NCBI GenBank assembly: GCA_023423405.1
Contig: JAFAFR010000050.1
Location: forward strand, 124,001 to 188,000
Source of the DNA: Bacteroidota bacterium
GTDB lineage: Bacteria > Bacteroidota > Bacteroidia > Chitinophagales > Chitinophagaceae
Length of the DNA stretch: 64,000 nucleotides
Direction of reading: 5' to 3'
Both the position numbers and the translations under genes were made by a program. Positions within the stretch are counted from its first letter, which is position 1. Each line of letters begins with the position of its first letter. The notes beneath the pieces are model-generated. The model was given only the letters and a program-made list of their open reading frames with translations, was not told the DNA's origin and made no database searches. Shown piece after piece: positions 1-8,769 of the stretch.

Positions 1-495
1 GCCCTCCAGGTCACCAACGAACAGCTCTCAGAAGCCAACTCCATCAAGGAAGCCTATATCGGTTACTTCTTCAATATGAATGCCGCTTTTTTTGCCCGCA
101 TCGAAAGGTTCAAACGGAACATCGAGCAGAAACTGCAGGAAAGAAAAATGGAGGAGATCCGCTTCCACATCAACAACATCAATCTTCGTGAAGAAAAAGA
201 TGAATTGCTGCGGAATTTCGACAAGGTTTTCCTTCGCCTGTTTCCCGGTTTTGTGAACCAGTTCAACGCACTTTTTGCCGAAGAGGATCGCATCGTACTG
301 AAAGAAGGCGAGCTGCTGAACAACGACCTCCGCATTTTTGCGCTGATCCGCATGGGCATCCACGACAATGAAACCATCGCCGCCATCCTGGAATATTCCG
401 GTAATACGGTAAAGGCGTATAAGACCAGGATCAAGAACAAATCCCTGCTTCCCAACGAAGATTTTGAGGCAGCCATTATGCGGATCAAGGCCTGA
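1..495 (+). CDS. DUF6377 domain protein, C-terminal part (5' end outside window)
   Basis: The frame is open from the first base and gives 164 residues before the TGA at 493-495, so the N-terminus lies outside the window. The visible part is charged and helical, with a probable coiled coil around residues 35-70. It ends in a region (about residues 115-155) containing the motifs GIHDNETIAAIL and NTVKAYKTRIKNK. This resembles the helix-turn-helix end of the DUF6377 family in Bacteroidota. Members of that family usually carry TPR repeats and a membrane segment upstream, and act as suspected sensors or regulators. Those parts cannot be checked here. The identification rests on the C-terminal motif only. 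Confidence 0.75.
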   Translation, partial: ALQVTNEQLSEANSIKEAYIGYFFNMNAAFFARIERFKRNIEQKLQERKMEEIRFHINNINLREEKDELLRNFDKVFLRLFPGFVNQFNALFAEEDRIVLKEGELLNNDLRIFALIRMGIHDNETIAAILEYSGNTVKAYKTRIKNKSLLPNEDFEAAIMRIKA

Positions 496-780
496 ATGCC
501 CTCCACATACAGTATATATGAAAATTTGTAATCTGATTGTAATATATTGAAAACCAATTCCCTACATCGACTCTCAAACGCTTTAAACAGAATATTTGGT
601 ATATCTGCCGGATAGTTGTTGGTTAACAAAACGAAAGCGGGTTCTTTTGTGCAGGCTCGTCTTTATAAATGCAATGAAGCTGCGGCAGGCGTGCAATTGC
701 AGGAAGGGACCGGCACCGCCGTCAGGTTGCCCGGTATTCCGAAATGCAAATGAAATAAGGGCATTCCTTATTTTAGTTCC
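496..780. other. Intergenic region, no convincing gene
   Basis: This 285-base gap separates the DUF6377 gene from the NIPSNAP gene. One 62-codon frame (596-784) crosses it, but its composition is protein-unlike and it overlaps the next start, so I do not call it. The only clear structure is an inverted repeat at 753-773 just before the next gene. Confidence 0.6.
753..773. repeat. Perfect 8-bp inverted repeat before NIPSNAP start
   Basis: AAATAAGG and CCTTATTT flank a 5-base spacer, and the repeat ends 7 bases before the ATG at 781. The right arm overlaps a TATTTTAG sequence that differs from the Bacteroidota -7 consensus TAnnTTTG at one position. It could be an operator or a hairpin in a very short leader, but chance is not excluded. 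Confidence 0.4.
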
Positions 781-1536
781 ATGAAGAAGATCATTTACTT
801 TTTTCTTTTAATGGGCTGCACGTTCCTGCAGGCAGTGACCACCCTGGCACAAAAACGCCCCATTCCCCAGGCCTATCAACTGCGCATTTACCAGTACGAA
901 AACGATACCCAGGAAACCAGCCTGGATGCCTGGCTGCAGAAAGAACTGCTGCCGGCCCTCCACAAAAAATCCATCCGGCACATCGGCGTGTTCAAACCCC
1001 TGGCCAACGACACGGCCCGCATCCGGAAAACCATTGTGCTCATCCCATACCGGGACCTGAAAGAATATGCAGCCATGGCGCCCGGTCTTCCCTTCGATAC
1101 AACGGCGTATCCTTCCGCTCCTTATACAAGGGTTGAAAATATTTTGCTGGAAGCTTTCCGGCTGGCGCCGAAACTCACACTTCCGCAACTCAGCGGAGAC
1201 AGGGCTGAACGGGTTTACGAACTGCGCAGTTATGAATCGGCTTCGGAGAAAGCCTTCCGCAACAAAGTGGAAATGTTCAACGAAGGCGGTGAAATTGAGC
1301 TCTTCGCACGGCTGCAGTTCAACGCGGTGTTCTATGCCAGCGTTATCGCCGGCAGCCGCATGCCCAACCTTATGTACATGACTTCTTTCGACAACCTCGC
1401 GGAAAGGGAAGCGCACTGGAAAAGTTTTGGCGGAGATCCCGAATGGAAAAAACTTTCCGCCATGCTTTATTACCAGAACAATGTTTCGAGCATAGAGATC
1501 ACGCTGCTGCGCGCGCAGCCGTATTCGGATTACTGA
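781..1536 (+). CDS. NIPSNAP family protein, exported
   Basis: The product is 251 residues with an N-terminal signal peptide (about residues 1-23, ending ...TLAQ), so it is probably exported to the periplasm. Two related halves, about residues 32-130 and 143-248, each begin with a YxLRxY-type strand (YQLRIYQYEN, VYELRSYES). This is typical of the NIPSNAP ferredoxin-like fold in its duplicated form. NIPSNAP proteins have no agreed enzymatic role, and some bacterial members are found near sugar metabolism genes. The neighbouring gene converges from the other strand with a 29-base gap. The family call is good and the function unknown. Confidence 0.8.
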   Translation: MKKIIYFFLLMGCTFLQAVTTLAQKRPIPQAYQLRIYQYENDTQETSLDAWLQKELLPALHKKSIRHIGVFKPLANDTARIRKTIVLIPYRDLKEYAAMAPGLPFDTTAYPSAPYTRVENILLEAFRLAPKLTLPQLSGDRAERVYELRSYESASEKAFRNKVEMFNEGGEIELFARLQFNAVFYASVIAGSRMPNLMYMTSFDNLAEREAHWKSFGGDPEWKKLSAMLYYQNNVSSIEITLLRAQPYSDY

Positions 1537-1565
1537 TTTTCGCCGGATTCCAGACCTGGCCCTGC

Positions 1566-2753
1566 TTACCGGCTTTCCCCATAGGGCACCGTACCGGGGT
1601 GAAAATGCCGCCAGGAATGCCAGAACTCCTGGTAAGCCGGCAGGCGCTGCAATTGTTTTCCTTTCAACGGTCCGTCGATCGCCAGTCCGTCTGTATTCCA
1701 ACTGCTTCCTGTTTGCTGGTCGCGCAGGCCGTCTTCTTCCGGCACCATCACCAGGCGCAGGCTGTCTACGCGGCGATCGTATGCATGAAAACTGCTGCTG
1801 TCTTTTTCCACCATCACCAGCCATGCTTTATCACCTGCACTGTCGTTGATGCAGCGACGCGTCACTAACTCGTTCCAGTCGTAGGCTTTGTTGATGCCCG
1901 CATGGTCAATGCCCAGCACCCAGGATTTGTTCTTCCAACTGGAGCTGTCGCGCCGCGTCAGGTCCGATTGCCCGCTGCCCTTGTCGTAGCTGTCCATGCG
2001 CGTGTATTTATCAGAAAAATTGCTGTCGCCCTGCAACACCAGCGATTGCGGATACTGCCGTAGCCAGGCATCGAGCTGCACCTGGCTGCTGGGAATTTCT
2101 GTCAACTGTATTCCTTTCAACGGCCCTGCTACTGCAAGTCCCGTTGCCTGCTGCCACCAGCTTTTGGTGGTTTCGTCCTCGAACATGGCATTGAAATGAT
2201 CCATGCCCACGAGGCGGAAATTTTCAGTCCTGCCGTTCACAATGGGGGAGAAGACACGACCGGTTCTGCACACCGTACAATAGGTGACCATAATGGGCGT
2301 GTTGCCAATGCTGTCGCGCACCTGGTGATGGTAACCGATCATCTGGATGGGGTAGGCGCGGGCCTCGCCGTTCACCACCACACCAATTACGAGTTTGTTG
2401 GTGTCAACGGCATTGGAGGCCGCGGGTTGCAGCAGCACAGTGCCCGGCTGGTAAAACATTTTATCGGCCTTCATTTGAAAGTGCACCATATAAAACAACG
2501 CGCCATACAGCAGGGCAATCACTGCCCATACAATTTTACCGCCGCGGCTTCCGCTGCGCAGGCGCGGCAGCAGGAGCCAGATGATGGCCACCAGCAGCAG
2601 CGCCCGGATCCAGCTAATATTATGGTGCAGCCAATAAGCGAAAGGCAGGCTGTCGTTTTCCTGGCTGCCCGGGAAGGGCATGATGAAATAGACGGTGGCA
2701 AATTCTGCCGCGAAGAGCAGCACCACGGCAAGGAGAAGCAGGATGCGTTTCAT
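1566..2753 (-). CDS. DUF3179 domain membrane protein
   Basis: The product is 395 residues from the ATG at 2753. I prefer this start to upstream codons because it begins the hydrophobic stretch MKRILLLLAVV and avoids overlap with the divergent peptidase gene. Three hydrophobic helices occupy roughly residues 4-25, 45-62 and 70-90. The rest is DUF3179, with the conserved VTYCTVCRTGRVF and a GMDHFNAMFED segment. A GPLKG-containing segment occurs twice (GLAVAGPLKGIQL, GLAIDGPLKGKQL), which suggests an internal duplication. DUF3179 has no established function. The paired cysteines of YCTVC could bind metal or form a disulfide, which is inference. Confidence 0.85.
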   Translation of the reverse strand: MKRILLLLAVVLLFAAEFATVYFIMPFPGSQENDSLPFAYWLHHNISWIRALLLVAIIWLLLPRLRSGSRGGKIVWAVIALLYGALFYMVHFQMKADKMFYQPGTVLLQPAASNAVDTNKLVIGVVVNGEARAYPIQMIGYHHQVRDSIGNTPIMVTYCTVCRTGRVFSPIVNGRTENFRLVGMDHFNAMFEDETTKSWWQQATGLAVAGPLKGIQLTEIPSSQVQLDAWLRQYPQSLVLQGDSNFSDKYTRMDSYDKGSGQSDLTRRDSSSWKNKSWVLGIDHAGINKAYDWNELVTRRCINDSAGDKAWLVMVEKDSSSFHAYDRRVDSLRLVMVPEEDGLRDQQTGSSWNTDGLAIDGPLKGKQLQRLPAYQEFWHSWRHFHPGTVPYGESR

Positions 2754-2770
2754 GGTTGAATGAATACCTT

Positions 2771-2778
2771 TAATTTTG
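2771..2778 (+). promoter_or_regulatory. Bacteroidota -7 element, 3 bases before the start codon
   Basis: TAATTTTG matches TAnnTTTG exactly and lies 3 bases before the ATG of the Xaa-Pro aminopeptidase gene (2782). Transcription from it would begin at or next to the start codon. I see no well-spaced -33 TTG. Confidence 0.5.
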
Positions 2779-2781
2779 GTG

Positions 2782-4188
2782 ATGCATTTTACCATTTTTC
2801 CCGCAGAAACCTATCAACAAAGAAGGGCCGGGCTCTGCCGCCTGCTGCCAAAAGGACTGATCCTTCTCCTGGGCAATGAAGAAACCGGTATGAATTACCG
2901 CGATAACGTGTATCCCTTCCGCCAGGACAGCAGTTTCCTTTATTATTTTGGGCTCGATACGCCGGGCCTCGCCGCCGTGATTGATCCCTCATCGGGAAAA
3001 GAGATCGTGTTCGGCAATGAGCTCACTATGGACCAGATCATCTGGACCGGTCCGCTTCCTTCTCTCCGGGAAATGGCGGCGGCCGTGGGCGTGCGTGAAA
3101 CGCGGCCCTTCGACGAGCTGGCGGGTTTTCTCGCCGCGGAAAAAAATGCCGGCAATACCATTCATTACCTGCCGCCTTACCGTGGCACCAACCAGATGCG
3201 GCTCTCAGCCTGGTTGCAGATTCCGCTTGCGCAGGTGGCCCAACAGGCATCGGAACCACTGATCAGGGCCATCGTACAACAGCGTGCGGTGAAGGATCCA
3301 TTGGAAGTGGCTGCTATTGAAGAAGCGGTAGACATCAGCGCCGATATGCACCTCGCGGCCATGCAGCAACTGCGGCCGGGCATGAAGGAATACGAACTCG
3401 CTGCCATTGTGCTGGAAGCCGCACACCGCGCGGGCGGGCGGCTGGCCTACAATACCATCTGCACCATCGAGGGACAGGTATTGCACAACCATTATTACGG
3501 CAATACCATCCGCAAGGGCGATATGGTGTTGCTCGATGCAGGCGCAGAAAACCCCATGCACTATGCCGGCGATCTCACGCGCACGTTTCCTGCGGCGCGC
3601 AGTTTCACCACGCGGCAGAAAGAAGTGTACCAGGTAGTGTTCGATTCGCTGGCGCATGCCAGCTCGCTGCTGGCGCCCGGCACACGTTTCATCGACGTAC
3701 ATGCGCAGGCCTGTGAGGCCCTGCTGAAAGGATTGAAAGCGATCGGCCTGGTGAAAGGCGATCCTGCAGAAGCCGTGCAGGCAGGCGTGCACACACTTTT
3801 TTTCCAATGCGGACTGGGACATATGATGGGCCTCGATGTGCACGACATGGAAGACCTGGGCGAACCCCTGGTGGGCTATTCCGACACCGTTCGGAAACGA
3901 ACCGATTTCGGCTGGAAATCGCTGCGCCTGGGAAGGGAACTGGAAGAAGGTTTTGTGTTGACGGTGGAGCCGGGCGTATACATTATTCCCGAACTGATCG
4001 ACCGCTGGAAGGCGGAAAAGAAACACCCTGATTTTGTGAACTACGAATTGCTGGAAAGTTACCGCGATTTTACAGGTGTTCGTATTGAGAACAATTTCCT
4101 TGTCACCGCGAACGGATCGAAACGGCTGGGCAAATACCTGCCCATGACGGTAGCGGAAGTAGAAGCCATCAGGTCTGCCGCCGTGTAG
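2782..4188 (+). CDS. pepP: Xaa-Pro aminopeptidase (M24B, aminopeptidase P)
   Basis: The product is 468 residues, a normal length for bacterial aminopeptidase P, which removes N-terminal residues preceding proline. Residues 1 to about 130 form the AMP_N domain. The pita-bread M24 domain follows at about 170-450. The five expected metal ligands are all present: D252 (LLDAGAE), D264 (GDLTRTFP), H347 (GLGHMMGLDVHD), E396 (TVEPGVYI) and E436 (RIENNF). It is therefore expected to be an active dinuclear-metal cytosolic enzyme. The ATG at 2782 is chosen over the in-frame TTG and GTG just upstream because those overlap a -7 promoter element. Confidence 0.92.
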   Translation: MHFTIFPAETYQQRRAGLCRLLPKGLILLLGNEETGMNYRDNVYPFRQDSSFLYYFGLDTPGLAAVIDPSSGKEIVFGNELTMDQIIWTGPLPSLREMAAAVGVRETRPFDELAGFLAAEKNAGNTIHYLPPYRGTNQMRLSAWLQIPLAQVAQQASEPLIRAIVQQRAVKDPLEVAAIEEAVDISADMHLAAMQQLRPGMKEYELAAIVLEAAHRAGGRLAYNTICTIEGQVLHNHYYGNTIRKGDMVLLDAGAENPMHYAGDLTRTFPAARSFTTRQKEVYQVVFDSLAHASSLLAPGTRFIDVHAQACEALLKGLKAIGLVKGDPAEAVQAGVHTLFFQCGLGHMMGLDVHDMEDLGEPLVGYSDTVRKRTDFGWKSLRLGRELEEGFVLTVEPGVYIIPELIDRWKAEKKHPDFVNYELLESYRDFTGVRIENNFLVTANGSKRLGKYLPMTVAEVEAIRSAAV

Positions 4189-4208
4189 GCAGGGCTGCTG
4201 CGAAAAGC

Positions 4209-4817
4209 TCAGGTCTGCCGCAGGATAAAAATGCTGCTGTCGACGCCATCGGGCGCACTCACATTTTCCTGGTGGATGCACCAGAGCAGCAGGCCGCTGA
4301 TAAAAGGTTTGGCCATCAGCCGCTGCGGTGTGCCCAGCAGCACTGTGGCGCCTTTTTGCAAAAAGCGTTTGATGAAGGCCGTTATAGCGGTGAAATGTTC
4401 GGGATCATAGTTCACATCGCTCAGCAGGAGACAATCGGTGTGCAGGGATTCGGGGAGATGGAACCAGTCGAGCTGCTGCACTTCCACATTTGTAAACCCG
4501 TTCAGCAATACGCTCTGCTGCATAATGGCTACGGCTTGCGGCGAGCGGTCGCTCAAAACCACGTGCCGGGCATGGGTGGCGGCTGCCAGTCCGGGTAAGC
4601 CCATACCGGCTCCCAGCTCCAGCACCGATTTACCCGCTACCCACTGCGGATGACGCGTTATGAAATTCGCCAGGGCAACCGATGCGGGCCATACCCGCGC
4701 CCAGTACGGCGCTTTGTCTTTTCCGGCTAAGGGAACAGCCGACGGATCGGGAACATACAACCGGATGGTTTGTTGTTCTATCTGAAAATCTTCCCGGAGG
4801 AGTGGGTATTCCTGCAT
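4209..4817 (-). CDS. Class I SAM-dependent methyltransferase (lysine methyltransferase-like)
   Basis: From the ATG at 4817 the product is 202 residues. An open frame extends to 4970, but that part is protein-unlike and overlaps the next gene, so I use the internal start. The SAM-binding motif I is VLELGAGMGLPGLAAA at about residue 64. A motif VVLSDRSPQAV with the acidic residue after strand 2 follows. PYWARVWPAS before motif I is typical of the METTL21/PF10294-like group (nicotinamide N-methyltransferase or protein-lysine methyltransferase). SDVNYDPEHF takes the place of the usual D-x-x-Y motif. The substrate cannot be told from sequence. Confidence 0.8.
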   Translation of the reverse strand: MQEYPLLREDFQIEQQTIRLYVPDPSAVPLAGKDKAPYWARVWPASVALANFITRHPQWVAGKSVLELGAGMGLPGLAAATHARHVVLSDRSPQAVAIMQQSVLLNGFTNVEVQQLDWFHLPESLHTDCLLLSDVNYDPEHFTAITAFIKRFLQKGATVLLGTPQRLMAKPFISGLLLWCIHQENVSAPDGVDSSIFILRQT

Positions 4818-4915
4818 AGGCACTGGTTGCAACAATTCAGCAAGTTTACGCAAAGTCCGCCAGCCGGGAATATCCTGCTGCGCCGGGTTGTGTGCAGGCT
4901 GTTGTGAACCGGTGC

Positions 4916-5749
4916 TCAGTACATGATTTTTACATCTGGTGTATCCGGGGGGAGCGGTTCGCTGACCCAAATATAGAGACTGCCATAATGGTACATTCCT
5001 GCGCCGTTCGGGCGGGTTTCGATGAAATAACCGTACGGAGGAGAAGGGGTCGTATTATTCGGGGTCCAGCCGGGAATCTCCTCCCAGAAATCATTGCCGT
5101 CCCGCCTGATGTATATGCTGTATGGCTGGTCTTCTGAGACATAGTTGTAGAAATTTTTCACCTCAACATAAACGTCCCAGATCGGTTGCCATACCAGGTT
5201 TGTAAAAACGACGGAGTCGGTGAATTTGTCACCCTGCCTTCGTACAAAAACCCAAAGGGTATCACTGCTTATTCTATTGTATTTATCTGTCACCGAAATA
5301 CTGAACCGGTATTTGCCTTCTTTCAGTCCGGTTACTTTTGTCGTTAAGGAATTCGGGTTTTCAATGGTGCAGGAACCGGGTCCGTTTAATAATTTCCAGC
5401 TTACTGTATAAATGAGGTTTTGCTGGTGGCCACTGCTGGTCCAGGATACCTCGGCCATGAGCGTCGCCTCGTTTTGTGGAAGCATTATCCAGAAACTTTG
5501 CCGGGCATAAACATGTGGCGCTGATGTGTTTGAGCTGTCGACAGGTGATATAGTGTAGGTGCTGTCGGCAGTGTTTGTGCTATCAGCAGTATTCGTACTG
5601 TCGGTAGTTGGTACAAATGGTGGCGCGGTCCCCGACCCCGGCTCGGGCGGAGGGTAGGTAACCTGGCGGTCTTTGTTACAGGCGGCGAGTAAAAGCAGCA
5701 GCGCGCCGGCGCCAAAAAGAAGGAGCTGATAAGGTTTTCGGGGTTTCAT
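4916..5749 (-). CDS. Lipoprotein with Ig/PKD-like domain
   Basis: The product is 277 residues, starting at the ATG at 5749 because the lipobox LLLAAC (Cys at about residue 24) is then at a normal distance. Upstream in-frame codons would give an overlong leader. After the lipid anchor comes a Pro/Ser/Thr-rich linker with a repeated DSTNTA unit (about residues 50-75). A beta-rich region at about 90-170 resembles a PKD or Ig-like fold (LKEGKYRFSISVTDKYN). The C-terminal 80 residues are rich in Tyr and Trp and unassigned. It probably faces the periplasm or cell surface. No enzymatic motif was seen. Confidence 0.65.
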   Translation of the reverse strand: MKPRKPYQLLLFGAGALLLLLAACNKDRQVTYPPPEPGSGTAPPFVPTTDSTNTADSTNTADSTYTISPVDSSNTSAPHVYARQSFWIMLPQNEATLMAEVSWTSSGHQQNLIYTVSWKLLNGPGSCTIENPNSLTTKVTGLKEGKYRFSISVTDKYNRISSDTLWVFVRRQGDKFTDSVVFTNLVWQPIWDVYVEVKNFYNYVSEDQPYSIYIRRDGNDFWEEIPGWTPNNTTPSPPYGYFIETRPNGAGMYHYGSLYIWVSEPLPPDTPDVKIMY

Positions 5750-5876
5750 GGTAAACAATTTAACACCCCAAAATTTCAATGATGTTTTCAATTGGCCTAT
5801 CCCCTTTTTGAGTGAAAATCAGCAGCGGCACGTGTATTTCACGGCTGTTTTCTGATTGTTTGATACTTTTATCGGG

Positions 5877-8765
5877 ATGAGACCTGGCCATGCACTATTG
5901 ACACTAGTTGCTGTCATGAGCTGTTCGCTGCTGTTCTCTCAACAAACCAGGTTGAGCAACTATTTTATTGAAAACGGGCTGGCCGGCAACCAGGTCAACT
6001 GCATATTCCAGGATTCCGCCGGGTTTATGTGGTTCGGAACGGGAGAGGGACTGAGCAAATACGATGGCAGCAAATTCACCAACTACAATACTGCCAACGG
6101 CCTTGCCTTTAACTACATCAACGATATCTGCGAAATCAGGAGCAACTGTTTGCTCATTGCTGAAAACGATGGTCATTCCGATCTCCTCATCAACGGGGAA
6201 ATCGATACGGGGAAAAGAATTTCAAACGTTGTTGTGAACAAGATCATTTTCTCGCCAGCCGCCAACCGCCTGTTTGGTGTAACAGACAACCAGGGCATTT
6301 GCCAGTTCAGAAACGGGCAATGGGAAAAGGTTTTTTCCCTTCCGCAGCCCTTTGCCCAGGTGGCGCTTGTAAACGATTCAATGCTGGCACTGGCCAATGG
6401 CTTCGCGACCCTTCCGCTCTTTTCTGCATCCGCGCTCACCAAAACAGGAGAGATCCAGGCCGGCAATCTTTTCATTACCTGCCTGTATACCGACCGGGCA
6501 AACACTACCTGGGCCGGTACCAGCACGAAGGGACTGAAAATAATAAAGCCGGGCAGCTCACCCCCGCAGCCCTTTCACATCGCACCGGCATCAGGAAAAA
6601 TTAACACGCCTCTTCTAAACAACATGGTCATACGCTGCATGCTGCAGGACGCCGGCGGGGAATACTGGATCGGGACAGAATCCGGCCTGGTTCATATAGA
6701 TAACGGCCACCAGCAAACGCACTACACCATAACCCAGGGACTGCCTTCCGATGACATACGTTGCCTGTACCAGGACAGGGAAAAAAATATCTGGGTGGGA
6801 ACTTCCCAGGGATTGAGCAAAATTGTACAAACAGGCCGTGTAACGTTCTTCCCTACCGGCTTCCGGGCAAATGCGAGAGAATGGTTTCATTTCTGGAAAG
6901 AAAACGATACCACGGTTTTTTTCTTTACCGGTGCGGGCATACAATCGGTTCATGCCGCAAGTGGAAAAATATCGCCCTGGAAAAATTCCCTTACCACGCT
7001 GAAAGGCGCTCCCCTGGCTGCTTTGAAAGCGATGCCAAACACAGGTTCCTTTGAAAGAAAAAAGTGCTTTACCACTGACCCCGTTTTCTTTAACAGGATA
7101 CCCGGCAGCCCGGCGCCGGGAACAGGCCCTTTTGCCCTTGATACGCTGAATGGTCTGTATTATGGCATCAGCTACCAGTGGCTGGTGTATATCAAAAGCG
7201 GCAGCATGCCCGATACCCTGCTGCAGGCCAGGATCACCACGCTGGACTACAACGCGGAAGGAGATCTTATTGCAGGCACCTGGAACGACGGGCTTTTTTG
7301 TATTCGCGACAGGCAGGGAAAAAAGAGCGTCGACAGCCTGCCCGGCATTTTACCGGATAAGAAGATCCGCTCTTCTTTTGAAGACAGAGAGGGTAATTTC
7401 TGGGTGGGTATGCGGCATGGCGGACTGGCTGTATTCAAACAGGGCTTTATCGACACCGGCAGCCTTAGGATATACAACAGCACATCGGGGCTTTCGTCCA
7501 ATTGGGTGAATTGTATGGTGCAGGACAGCAGCGGCAATATCTGGGTGGGCACCAGCCAGGGAATAGACAAGTTAATACCAACCGCTAACGGATTCAGGAT
7601 ATTCAATTTTGGAAAGGTCTTCGGGCTTTCCTGTTCCGTATTTGATATTCTCCCCGCCGGCAACAACTGCTTGTGGGTACTTACGGCCGGGGGGCTGATC
7701 AGGATCAGGGATGAACGGATCGATACAGCGCAGGTGGCGCCTACCGTTATTACAGTTGCCAGCATAGGGTCGGCGAACAAAGCCCTTTCCTGGATGCAAT
7801 TGCAACAACATACTTCGCTTGCTTATGCCGACAACTCCATCCACTTTGAATATGCCGCGCCTTCTTTCATCAATGAAAAACAAATCCTCTACAGTTACCG
7901 GCTGCTGGGCAGTAACGATACAGTATGGAGTAGGCCGCAAAACATTAACAAGGTATCCTATGCCAGTTTGCAGAATGGAAAATACCAGTTCCAGGTGCGT
8001 GCCATGCACTGGAACGGCGACTGGCAGGCGCCAGCCGTTTTTGATTTCACGGTACTGCCGCCCTTCTGGAAAACGGGCTGGTTCCTGGTGCTGGGCCTGG
8101 TTGCTGCCGGATCGCTGATCTACGGGCTTTACCGCAACCGCCTGTTGCATTTGCGAAAGCTGCAATCGGTGAAAACCAGTATCGCAACCGATCTTCACGA
8201 TGAAGTGGGGTCAACCCTCACCAATATCAGTGTTCTTTCCATGTTGGCCAAACAAAAAATAGGTGAAAGCAATGAGGCCGCGAAATTCATCGGGCGCATC
8301 CAGGAGGAAGTGGCGGCCAGCAGCCAGGCACTGGACGATATCATCTGGAGTGTGAATGAAAAAAATGACTCGATGGAAGAAATACTGCTGCGCATGCGCC
8401 GGTATGCAGCAGAGTTATTCGACACAAGCAATACCGGTTACCACCTGTACTACGATGAAGACCTTCCAAAAATGAAAATAACCATGGAGCAGCGACGCGA
8501 TATCTACCTGATTTACCGCGAGGCGGTGAACAATATTTACAAACATGCCATGGCCTCGCGGGTGGATATTCACATCAGCCGCACCGGCAAAGGCATCGGC
8601 ATGAAGATCCGGGACGATGGCGCAGGCATTGGCAACCTGCATTTTCCACAACGGAATGGTCTTAAAAACATGGGGGAACGGGTAAAAAAGTGGAACGGCA
8701 CCATGGACATACAGACAGCGGCGGGAGCGGGAACCTGCCTGTATTTCAGCTTTGAGCTATATTAG
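5877..8765 (+). CDS. Hybrid-propeller sensor histidine kinase (HisKA_3 type)
   Basis: The product is 962 residues from the ATG at 5877, which opens a signal peptide (about residues 1-23). The sensor part, to about residue 640, has repeated two-component-propeller blades such as NIWVGTSQGLSKI, NIWVGTSQGIDKL and FMWFGTGEGLSKY. A Y_Y_Y domain follows (about 650-728), then one membrane helix (about 730-752). The dimerisation domain has DLHDEVGS with the phosphoacceptor H774. The HATPase domain has the N-box REAVNNIYKHA and G-box DDGAGIG. The periplasmic propeller probably senses a glycan or envelope signal. It is followed 4 bases later by its likely partner regulator. Confidence 0.92.
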   Translation: MRPGHALLTLVAVMSCSLLFSQQTRLSNYFIENGLAGNQVNCIFQDSAGFMWFGTGEGLSKYDGSKFTNYNTANGLAFNYINDICEIRSNCLLIAENDGHSDLLINGEIDTGKRISNVVVNKIIFSPAANRLFGVTDNQGICQFRNGQWEKVFSLPQPFAQVALVNDSMLALANGFATLPLFSASALTKTGEIQAGNLFITCLYTDRANTTWAGTSTKGLKIIKPGSSPPQPFHIAPASGKINTPLLNNMVIRCMLQDAGGEYWIGTESGLVHIDNGHQQTHYTITQGLPSDDIRCLYQDREKNIWVGTSQGLSKIVQTGRVTFFPTGFRANAREWFHFWKENDTTVFFFTGAGIQSVHAASGKISPWKNSLTTLKGAPLAALKAMPNTGSFERKKCFTTDPVFFNRIPGSPAPGTGPFALDTLNGLYYGISYQWLVYIKSGSMPDTLLQARITTLDYNAEGDLIAGTWNDGLFCIRDRQGKKSVDSLPGILPDKKIRSSFEDREGNFWVGMRHGGLAVFKQGFIDTGSLRIYNSTSGLSSNWVNCMVQDSSGNIWVGTSQGIDKLIPTANGFRIFNFGKVFGLSCSVFDILPAGNNCLWVLTAGGLIRIRDERIDTAQVAPTVITVASIGSANKALSWMQLQQHTSLAYADNSIHFEYAAPSFINEKQILYSYRLLGSNDTVWSRPQNINKVSYASLQNGKYQFQVRAMHWNGDWQAPAVFDFTVLPPFWKTGWFLVLGLVAAGSLIYGLYRNRLLHLRKLQSVKTSIATDLHDEVGSTLTNISVLSMLAKQKIGESNEAAKFIGRIQEEVAASSQALDDIIWSVNEKNDSMEEILLRMRRYAAELFDTSNTGYHLYYDEDLPKMKITMEQRRDIYLIYREAVNNIYKHAMASRVDIHISRTGKGIGMKIRDDGAGIGNLHFPQRNGLKNMGERVKKWNGTMDIQTAAGAGTCLYFSFELY

Positions 8766-8769
8766 CATC

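Noticed and set aside
596..784. 62-codon open frame before the NIPSNAP gene
   Set aside because: It has no recognisable features, overlaps the next start codon and crosses an inverted repeat in the likely promoter.
808..1824. Long minus-strand open frame opposite the NIPSNAP gene
   Set aside because: It overlaps two better-supported genes and its product is low-complexity and Arg/Gln-rich, typical of an antisense shadow.
4818..4970. N-terminal extension of the methyltransferase to 4970
   Set aside because: It would overlap the end of the upstream lipoprotein gene and the added residues are unlike the family.
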